Shown here: piece by piece, positions 26,351 to 32,102 of the stretch
How the letters are laid out: each line of letters begins with the position of its first letter
How positions within the stretch are numbered: position 1 is the stretch's first letter
From: Mycobacterium sp.
GTDB lineage: Bacteria; Actinomycetota; Actinomycetes; Mycobacteriales; Mycobacteriaceae
NCBI GenBank assembly: GCA_025963385.1
Contig: JAOPUT010000321.1
Span: 1 to 36,028 of the forward strand
Length of the DNA stretch: 36,028 nt
Reading direction: 5' to 3'
The notes under the pieces: model-generated
What the model saw: the letters and a program-made list of their open reading frames with translations, nothing else
Database searches by the model: none
What the model was told of the DNA's origin: nothing
Program-made: the position numbers and the translations under genes

Positions 26351-26606
26351 CGTCGATCAGACCGTCTTGGATGGCGCGGGCGAGGAGCGTCGCCTTGGTG
26401 TTCGCGGGCCGTCCCGCTGCCGCGTACTTGTCTCGGATGCGTTGCAGATGGGTGCGCACGGTGGTCGCCGAGATCTGCAGCTGACGCGCGACCTCGTCCT
26501 TGTTGTCGTTGAGGATCCAGGCCAGCAGGACTTCCTTCTCACGCGGCGCGAGTTCGGGACGCGGGCGAGCCTGGGCGGTCGGGCTGTGCGGGAGGGTGGT
26601 CGTCAT
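26337..26606 (-). CDS. Stand-alone LuxR-type HTH protein
   Basis: 89-aa DNA-binding protein. The LuxR/GerE-like HTH is LAPREKEVLLAWILNDNKDE, then VARQLQISATTVRTHLQRIR (helices at about 35-62), with no receiver or ligand domain. ATG 26606 is chosen; its own Shine-Dalgarno is weak, but an 11-codon frame with a strong GGGAGG site ends on it (TCATGA), which could couple translation. An in-frame ATG about 65 bp upstream would give a longer protein. It is divergent from a gene for a receiver-like protein, and the two may form a split response regulator. It converges with vsr with a 14-bp overlap. Confidence 0.8.
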   Translation of the reverse strand: MTTTLPHSPTAQARPRPELAPREKEVLLAWILNDNKDEVARQLQISATTVRTHLQRIRDKYAAAGRPANTKATLLARAIQDGLIDVNDL

Positions 26607-26635
26607 GACGGAAGCAGCTGTCCGACGTGTGGCAA
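26603..26635 (-). other. Possible 10-residue leader frame upstream of the LuxR-type gene
   Basis: TTG 26635 with GGGAGG five bases upstream opens a short frame (MPHVGQLLPS) whose TGA overlaps the ATG of the LuxR-type gene. The strong ribosome site otherwise has no start codon to serve in the HTH frame. The peptide itself has no recognised function; its use would be translational coupling. Confidence 0.3.
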
Positions 26636-26699
26636 CGTTTCCTCCCGGGTTTGCTTGGGAAACCATCATCCGGTCGGATGACGTCGAGTTCAGGTAGTT

Positions 26700-26712
26700 A
26701 ATTGACGCAATT
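26700..26712. promoter_or_regulatory. AATTG-ACG-CAATT dyad, putative operator
   Basis: Perfect 5-bp arms in a short AT-rich stretch of the 184-bp region between the divergent LuxR-type gene and the receiver-like gene. The placement suits autoregulation by the HTH protein. Confidence 0.4.
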
Positions 26713-26790
26713 GTAGGAGATTTGAGCCAGATCGCATACTTACGGCGCGGCATCGAGCAACAATTTGCACGTTCAGAGAGGATTTGCCAG

Positions 26791-27522
26791 GTGGAGGGTG
26801 ACCCGCGAATCCTCGTAGCGTCGCCGCTGGGCAGGGCCGTCGTGCCGCAGCTCGTCGGCGTTTTCCCCGATGCCATGGTGAGGGTCGCCGTCAATCGGGA
26901 CGCCGTGCATCGCGAGGTGGCCCAGCGGGTGCGGTTCGACGTCGTCGTCGCCGACCTGGTGTGGAACAGCCCCGACCTGGAGTTCAACTTCGACGGTCTC
27001 GACGTCGTCGACGTCCTCGGCGAGACCGACCGACCGGCGCCGGTCATCATTGCTGCGCAGGGTCACAGCGGTGAGCGCGACCTTCTCGAAGAGGCGCGGC
27101 TGCGCCCGGAGATCTTCTCGGTGTTCCAGAAGGCCGGCGCCAATGACGAGCTCCCGAGCCTCATCCGCGACGCTGCCATCGGCAAACGCCATACCCGCTC
27201 GGCCGCGGTCACCCGCGCGACGCCGCTGTACGAGTTGTTCCGCGGTCGGCGGGGCGAGACGGCGGCCCGGATGGCGGGTGCGATCGCGGCGGGCCGCGCC
27301 AGCGACGCCGCCTCACTGGCCACCGCGGCGGGGATCGCGTTGAACACCGCGTCCAAGGTGACGACGCACTACCTCGGACCGATCATTCAGGAACGCGGCG
27401 AGCACGACCCACGTCTGCCGATGACGTTGTCGGCCGTCTACCGGTGGTGCGGGCTGCACTCGCGCTACATCGTGAGCTGGTGCCGACGGCACGGCCACGG
27501 TGACGTACTCGTCACACCGTGA
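26791..27522 (+). CDS. Receiver-like (pseudo-response-regulator) protein
   Basis: 243-aa cytoplasmic protein. The first 125 residues follow a receiver-domain pattern: strand PRILVASPLG, strand DVVVADLVW with a possible acceptor Asp55, strand PVIIAAQGHSGERDLLEEA, and FQKAGANDELPSLIRDA with a Lys where receivers have one. The acidic pair near the first strand is absent, so phosphorylation is doubtful. The C-terminal 110 residues are helical with an HTH-like RASDAASLATAAGIALNTAS. GTG 26791 has AGAGG nine bases upstream; a TTG at 26722 has its SD too close and would add non-homologous residues. Divergent from the LuxR-type gene. Confidence 0.65.
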   Translation: MEGDPRILVASPLGRAVVPQLVGVFPDAMVRVAVNRDAVHREVAQRVRFDVVVADLVWNSPDLEFNFDGLDVVDVLGETDRPAPVIIAAQGHSGERDLLEEARLRPEIFSVFQKAGANDELPSLIRDAAIGKRHTRSAAVTRATPLYELFRGRRGETAARMAGAIAAGRASDAASLATAAGIALNTASKVTTHYLGPIIQERGEHDPRLPMTLSAVYRWCGLHSRYIVSWCRRHGHGDVLVTP

Positions 27523-27565
27523 GCGGGGAATCAAAACACAACCTCATTAGTTGGGCTTAGTAGTT

Positions 27566-27585
27566 TGGGTCGCATGAAGGACCCA
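27566..27585. promoter_or_regulatory. Inverted repeat TGGGTC-N8-GACCCA
   Basis: Perfect 6-bp arms, 25 bp upstream of the ATG of the small exported protein and before its Shine-Dalgarno. It may be an operator or a 5' UTR hairpin. Two near-copies of TTAGTTGGG/TAGTTTGGG lie just upstream. Confidence 0.35.
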
Positions 27586-27610
27586 TGGCACCGACTCGAA
27601 GAGGTTCACC

Positions 27611-27862
27611 ATGATCAGCTTGAGGGCCATCGCAGGTGGAGTCGCCATCGCGGGAGCGCTGTCATTGGCGCCCGTTGGTCTCGGTTCAGGCATCGGGAAC
27701 GCCGAACCCTCACCCGTTCCGCCGCAGGTGACGTCCGTTCACCAGGTCGGCCAGGCCGCGGATCAGACACCACGCACGCCGTCGCCGTCGCCGTATGCCA
27801 TCTATGGCGGACCGGGCGCGTGCGGTGCGCTCGGGCTGGCGTTCGTGAACATCTGCGAGTAG
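27611..27862 (+). CDS. Small exported Pro-rich protein
   Basis: 83-aa secreted hypothetical. The signal peptide MISLRAIAGGVAIAGALSLA is followed by a likely cleavage near GNAEPS. The mature part is Pro/Ser/Thr-rich (EPSPVPPQV, PRTPSPSPY) and ends GACGALGLAFVNICE with two cysteines that could form a disulfide. ATG 27611 has AGAGG seven bases upstream. This type of short exported protein is common in mycobacteria and has no assigned role. Confidence 0.75.
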   Translation: MISLRAIAGGVAIAGALSLAPVGLGSGIGNAEPSPVPPQVTSVHQVGQAADQTPRTPSPSPYAIYGGPGACGALGLAFVNICE

Positions 27863-27954
27863 CGGCGGCCCACATTCCGCTCACCGCGATTCAAAACGGG
27901 CCGCCCGTCATGGTGGTGGCGCAATGGGCGATGGCGGCGCCCTAACAGCAGGTC

Positions 27955-27976
27955 TGCGCCGAGGTTCACCGGCGCA
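27955..27976 (+). terminator. Hairpin TGCGCCG/CGGCGCA downstream of the small exported protein
   Basis: Perfect 7-bp arms with an 8-base loop AGGTTCAC, about 93 bp after the stop of the small exported protein and 108 bp before the GntR gene. No U-tract. It is either a terminator for the exported-protein gene or a leader structure for the redox operon. The rest of 27863-28083 holds no gene that I can support. Confidence 0.4.
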
Positions 27977-28083
27977 ATCGCGGTCCGCGGCCCGTCCCAC
28001 ATCTCCGTCGGCAGGATCTTGCCGAAATGCGCCGATAACGTCCTGAGCAGGTCAGTCACACGCCACAGCCCAGGAGGTGACCG

Positions 28084-28833
28084 GTGGCCTTCGAAGACGC
28101 TGCTGCACCGACGCCGATCCGTCGTCCGCGGGCAGATCAGGCCCGCCTGGTGGCCGACGTCCTGCGTCACCAGATCCACGCAGGTGGCTACGCGGATGGC
28201 CTACCCGCCGAGGCCGAGCTCGCGGCGGACTTCTTCGTCTCCCGCAACACCGTCCGGGAAGCGCTCGCCGTCCTCAAGGACGAAGGGCTCATCGACCGCG
28301 GACCTCGCACCGGCACCCACGTCGCCATCCGCAAGTACGACCATGGGCTCGACGCTCTCGTCGGACTCAAGGAGACGTTCAAGGGATACGGCGACATCCG
28401 CAACGAGGTCCGCGCCGCCATGACGGTGTCGGCGCCGCCGTCGGTCGCCAACCGGCTGCAGCTCGATCCCGGCGAGCCAGTCGTCTTCATCGAACGGCTG
28501 CGCTATCTCGGCGATCTTCCGCTGAGCCTCGACATGACCTACCTCGCTCCCGACGTCGGCAACGAGGTCATCGAGCACTCCCTCGAGACCAACGACGTGT
28601 TCGCGCTCATCGAGCTGGTCACGGGCCGCAGGTTGGGCAACGCAGGCCTCTCGGTCGAGGCCGTGCCCGCCGACGCGCACTCCGCGGCCATCCTCCAGGT
28701 GCCCGACGGAGCCCCGGTCCTTCTCTTGGAGCGACTGACCCACTTGGACGACGGCCGCCCCGTCGACCTCGAATACATCCGCATGCGTGGAGATCGAATC
28801 ACGCTGCGCGGCAACTTGATTAGGGGAGAATGA
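28084..28833 (+). CDS. GntR/HutC-family transcriptional regulator
   Basis: 249-aa repressor-type regulator. The N-terminal winged helix (about 15-80) contains GYADGLPAEAELAADFFVSR then NTVREALAVLKDEGLIDRGP, typical of GntR. The C-terminal UTRA effector domain (about 95-245) has PPSVANRLQLDPGEPVVFIE and VEAVPADAHSAAILQVPDGA. GTG 28084 follows a perfect AGGAGG site. As first gene of a coupled operon (ATGA overlap with the ferredoxin gene) it very likely senses the substrate or product of that operon and controls its own promoter in the 220-bp gap upstream. Confidence 0.92.
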   Translation: MAFEDAAAPTPIRRPRADQARLVADVLRHQIHAGGYADGLPAEAELAADFFVSRNTVREALAVLKDEGLIDRGPRTGTHVAIRKYDHGLDALVGLKETFKGYGDIRNEVRAAMTVSAPPSVANRLQLDPGEPVVFIERLRYLGDLPLSLDMTYLAPDVGNEVIEHSLETNDVFALIELVTGRRLGNAGLSVEAVPADAHSAAILQVPDGAPVLLLERLTHLDDGRPVDLEYIRMRGDRITLRGNLIRGE

Positions 28834-29060
28834 TGGCTCAGGTCAACCAGCGTGTCGACGTGCCCGTGACGATCGACGAATCGCTCTGCATCGAGGGGTG
28901 CACCCTCTGCGTGGAGATCTGTCCCCTCGACTCCCTGGCCATCAACCCCGAGAGTGGCAAGGCCTTCATGCACGTCGACGAGTGTTGGTACTGCGGCCCA
29001 TGCGCAGCGCGCTGTCCCACCGGCGCCGTCACCGTCAACATGCCCTATCTCATCCGCTAG
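28830..29060 (+). CDS. Two-[4Fe-4S] ferredoxin, AprB-like
   Basis: 76-aa electron-transfer protein. Two cluster motifs are complete: CIEGCTLCVEICP (Cys20, 24, 27, 31) and CWYCGPCAARCP (Cys52, 55, 58, 62). The spacing C-x3-C-x2-C in the first motif and the WYCGPC second motif are like the beta subunit of adenylylsulfate reductase, but the long C-terminal tail of AprB is missing. It would pass electrons to or from the flavoprotein encoded at the end of the operon. ATG 28830 overlaps the GntR stop; ATG 28833 is the next codon. The next gene follows after 17 bp. Confidence 0.9.
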   Translation: MMAQVNQRVDVPVTIDESLCIEGCTLCVEICPLDSLAINPESGKAFMHVDECWYCGPCAARCPTGAVTVNMPYLIR

Positions 29061-29077
29061 TCCACCGGGGAACTCAC

Positions 29078-30499
29078 ATGAAACGCACACTTGCGGCGCT
29101 GCTTGCTGCCGTCACCACGCTCACCGCCACCTCGTGCTCGCTCGACTCCACGTCACAATCCGCTGGCACGGTCGACGTCGTCATCGGCTACCAGTCCAAG
29201 ACCATCAATACCGTCACCGCCGGAACCCTGTTGAAGGCCAAGGGATTCCTGGAGAAACGGCTCGCCGACATCTCGAAGACCTCCAACGTCAAGTACAACG
29301 TGCAGTGGCAGGACTACGACACCGGTGCCCCCATCACCGCGCAGATGGTCGCCGAGAAGATCGACATCGGCTCCATGGGTGATTACCCGCTGCTGATCAA
29401 CGGCTCGAAGACCCAGACCAACGATCGCGCCAAGACCGAGCTGGTGTCCGTCACGGGCTACAGCCCGACGGGTGCGCTCAACATGGTCGTGGTCCCGCCC
29501 GGCTCGACGGCGCGCACCATCACCGACCTCAAGGGTCAGAAGGTCTCCGCCAGTGTGGGATCCGCTGGCCATGGCACCCTGGTCCGCGCGCTCGGCAACG
29601 CGGGCCTCGACCCGGCCACCGGTGTCGAGGTGCTCAACCAGCAGCCCCAGGTCGGCGCCTCTGCATTGGAATCCGGTCAAGCACAGGCGCTTTCACAGTT
29701 CGTCGCGTGGCCAGGCCTGCTGGTCTTCCAGGGCAAGTCGAAGCTGCTGTACGACGGTGCCGAGGCCAAGTACCCGACGTTCCACGGCGTCGTGGTGCGC
29801 CGCGACTACGCCTCCCAGCATCCCGAGGTGCTCGACGCGTTCCTGCAGGCGCAACTCGACGCCACCGACTTCCTCAATCAGCACCCGCTGGAGTCCGCGA
29901 AGCTCGTCGCCGATGGCAGCGGCCTGCCGCAGGAGGTCGTCTACCTCTACAACGGGCCGGGTGGCACCAGCTTCGACGCCACTCTCAAACCCTCACTGGT
30001 ACAGGCACTCAAGGGTGACGTGCCCTACCTCAAATCGATCGGTGACTTCGCCGATCTCGACGTCGACGGCTTCGTCTCCGACACCGCCGTCCGAAAGGCC
30101 TTCTCGGACCGAGGGCAGAACTACGACGGCACACTCGCATCGAGCGCCAACCCGTCCGCGCTCGGCGGCACCGATCCGGTCTGCAACGTCGCGGTGAGCG
30201 ACCCGCGACTGGCAGGCGAATTGTGGATCGACGGCAAGGATTCGACGCAGCCAGCGGCCAACCCCGACTGCCTGCTGAGGGCCATCCGTGAGGCGACCGC
30301 CGCAGGTGCCAAGGTGCGCGCCGCCTACGTGCCCGACGCCGAGCTCGGCACGCGGTGGTTCGCCGACAAGTCGGTCTGGGTGCAAGACGGTGGCCACCAC
30401 CTCCCGTTCGACACCGCGGCCGGCGCGGCGCGCTACCTCGCGGCGCGTCCCGGCGCCCGCGTCGTCGACTACCAGCAGGCCGTGGCGGGTGCGGTATGA
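29078..30499 (+). CDS. ABC transporter substrate-binding lipoprotein with NosL-like C-terminal domain
   Basis: 473-aa lipoprotein. The signal peptide ends in lipobox TATSC (Cys20). Residues about 30-350 form an SsuA/TauA/NitT-type binding protein: VDVVIGYQSKTINTV, KIDIGSMGDYPLLING, TITDLKGQKVSASVGSAGHG, VVVRRDYASQHPEVLDAFL. The remaining part (about 366-470) is an extra domain resembling NosL: DPVCNVAVSDPRLAGELW, NPDCLLRAI, FADKSVWVQDGGHHLPF and GARVVDYQQA, with Cys369 and Cys398. NosL proteins bind Cu(I), so metal or thiol binding is possible. ATG 29078 has GGGG upstream; the stop overlaps the permease start. It delivers the substrate to the adjoining permease. Confidence 0.88.
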   Translation: MKRTLAALLAAVTTLTATSCSLDSTSQSAGTVDVVIGYQSKTINTVTAGTLLKAKGFLEKRLADISKTSNVKYNVQWQDYDTGAPITAQMVAEKIDIGSMGDYPLLINGSKTQTNDRAKTELVSVTGYSPTGALNMVVVPPGSTARTITDLKGQKVSASVGSAGHGTLVRALGNAGLDPATGVEVLNQQPQVGASALESGQAQALSQFVAWPGLLVFQGKSKLLYDGAEAKYPTFHGVVVRRDYASQHPEVLDAFLQAQLDATDFLNQHPLESAKLVADGSGLPQEVVYLYNGPGGTSFDATLKPSLVQALKGDVPYLKSIGDFADLDVDGFVSDTAVRKAFSDRGQNYDGTLASSANPSALGGTDPVCNVAVSDPRLAGELWIDGKDSTQPAANPDCLLRAIREATAAGAKVRAAYVPDAELGTRWFADKSVWVQDGGHHLPFDTAAGAARYLAARPGARVVDYQQAVAGAV

Positions 30500-31356
30500 C
30501 CGCGCCACCGGTGACGCTGCCCCAGGAGGCGCCCGCGGTCGTCGTGCCTGACGCCGCCGCCACGTCCCAGCGCAGAAGATCCTGGACCTCCCTGCTGGTG
30601 CGCATCGGCTCGGTGACGGTGGCCATCGGATTCTGGCAGGTGTTGACCGCCAACCATGTTCGGTTCTGGCTGCGCTTCGACACCCTGCCGACGGTGACCG
30701 AGATCGCCTCGGCCCTCGGGCGGCGGGTGGTGGCCGAGGACTACTGGCTCGACCTGGGGCAGTCGCTGATCCGCATCCTCACCGGGTTCGCGATCGCCGC
30801 CGTCGCAGGCGTTGTCACCGGGATCCTGCTGGGACGTTCGCAGGCGTTCGCCAACGTCTTCGGGCCATTGACCGAGTTGGCCAGGCCCATCCCCGCGATC
30901 GCGATCGTGCCGGTCGCGATCCTGCTGTTCCCCACCGACGAGGCGGGGATCGTGTTCATCACCTTCCTAGCCGCCTACTTCCCCATCATGGTGAGCACCA
31001 GGCACGCGGTGCGCGCACTGCCGACGATCTGGGAGGACTCGGTGCGCACGCTCGGTGGAAACCGTTGGGACGTACTGATTCGCGTCGTACTGCCGGGCAT
31101 CCTGCCCGGTGTCTTCAGCGGTTTGTCGGTGGGTATCGGGGTGGCCTGGATCTGCGTCATCTCCGCCGAGATGATCTCCGGCCGCCTCGGTGTCGGGTAC
31201 CGCACCTGGCAGGCCTACACGGTGCTGGACTATCCCACCGTGTTCGTCGGGATCATCACGATCGGTGTGCTCGGTTTCCTCACCTCGGCCGCGGTGGAGC
31301 TGATCGGCAGGCGGGCCACCCGCTGGCTGCCGCGCGGGCAGGAGGCGACTCGATGA
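30496..31356 (+). CDS. ABC transporter permease, SsuC/TauC-type
   Basis: 286-aa integral membrane protein with about six transmembrane helices (SVTVAIGFWQVL; ILTGFAIAAVAGVVTGILLG; AIAIVPVAILLFPTDEAGIV; ITIGVLGFLTSAAVELIG). The cytoplasmic EAA-type loop is seen in VRTLGGNRWDVLIRVVLPGILPGVFSGL, within residues about 175-205. This is the nitrate/sulfonate/taurine importer class. ATG 30496 overlaps the previous stop (ATGA), and its own stop overlaps the ATPase start, so all three transporter parts are made in step. Confidence 0.93.
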   Translation: MTAPPVTLPQEAPAVVVPDAAATSQRRRSWTSLLVRIGSVTVAIGFWQVLTANHVRFWLRFDTLPTVTEIASALGRRVVAEDYWLDLGQSLIRILTGFAIAAVAGVVTGILLGRSQAFANVFGPLTELARPIPAIAIVPVAILLFPTDEAGIVFITFLAAYFPIMVSTRHAVRALPTIWEDSVRTLGGNRWDVLIRVVLPGILPGVFSGLSVGIGVAWICVISAEMISGRLGVGYRTWQAYTVLDYPTVFVGIITIGVLGFLTSAAVELIGRRATRWLPRGQEATR

Positions 31357-32102
31357 GCGCCGAGGGGATGAACCTGACGCTGCGCGACGTGGTGCTCAGC
31401 TACGGCGGGTCACCGGTGGTGGACGGGCTCGACCTCGACGTCATGCCGGGCGAGATCCTGGTGCTGACCGGCCCGTCGGGATGCGGGAAGTCCACGGTGT
31501 TGCGCGCGCTGGCTGGATTGCTGTCGCCGCACTCGGGCGAGCTCCTCGCAGATGGTGCGCCCATCGTCACCACGTCGCGGGACCGGGCGATGGTCTTCCA
31601 GGACAATGCGCTGTTGCCTTGGCGCACTGTGCAATCGAACGTCGAGCTGGCGCTCGAGCTGGCCGGGCGGCCGCGTCGGGGCAGGCGCGAGGAGGCGACG
31701 CGCTGGATCGCCGACGTCGGCCTCGACGGCTTCGAGCGGTACCTGCCGAAGAGCCTGTCGGGCGGCATGCGGCAGCGTGTCCAACTGGCGCGGGGCCTGG
31801 CCGGTGCACCGCGCGCGGTGATGATGGACGAACCCTTCGGGGCACTGGACACGCAGACCAGGGCGACGATGCAGCGCCTGCTGATCGACACGTGGCGGGC
31901 CCATCCGACGACGGTGGTCTTCGTGACTCACGACGTCGACGAAGCCCTCCTCATCGGCGATCGGATCGCGGTGCTCGGACGTGCGGGCCTACCGCTGCGG
32001 GCCTTGCTCGAGGTGCCATCACCCCGTGACCGCGACGTGTCCCGATCCGCTCTTCGAGCTGAAGTCATTGCCGCACTCAATCATTCGGAGCTGGTCAACT
32101 AA
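31353..32102 (+). CDS. ABC transporter ATPase, SsuB/TauB-type
   Basis: 249-aa ATPase powering the importer. Walker A GPSGCGKS (40-47), Q-loop MVFQDNALLPW, signature LSGGMRQRVQLARGLA, Walker B AVMMDEPFGALD and H-loop VTHDVDEALL are intact. This pattern is characteristic of nitrate/sulfonate/taurine importer ATPases. ATG 31353 overlaps the permease TGA. Its TAA shares one base with the ATG of the following flavoprotein gene (TAATG), tying transport to redox chemistry. Confidence 0.95.
   Translation: MSAEGMNLTLRDVVLSYGGSPVVDGLDLDVMPGEILVLTGPSGCGKSTVLRALAGLLSPHSGELLADGAPIVTTSRDRAMVFQDNALLPWRTVQSNVELALELAGRPRRGRREEATRWIADVGLDGFERYLPKSLSGGMRQRVQLARGLAGAPRAVMMDEPFGALDTQTRATMQRLLIDTWRAHPTTVVFVTHDVDEALLIGDRIAVLGRAGLPLRALLEVPSPRDRDVSRSALRAEVIAALNHSELVN

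Noticed and set aside
27802..28179. Minus-strand frame between the small exported protein and the GntR gene
   Set aside because: It overlaps both flanking genes, lacks an SD and shows no recognisable domain.
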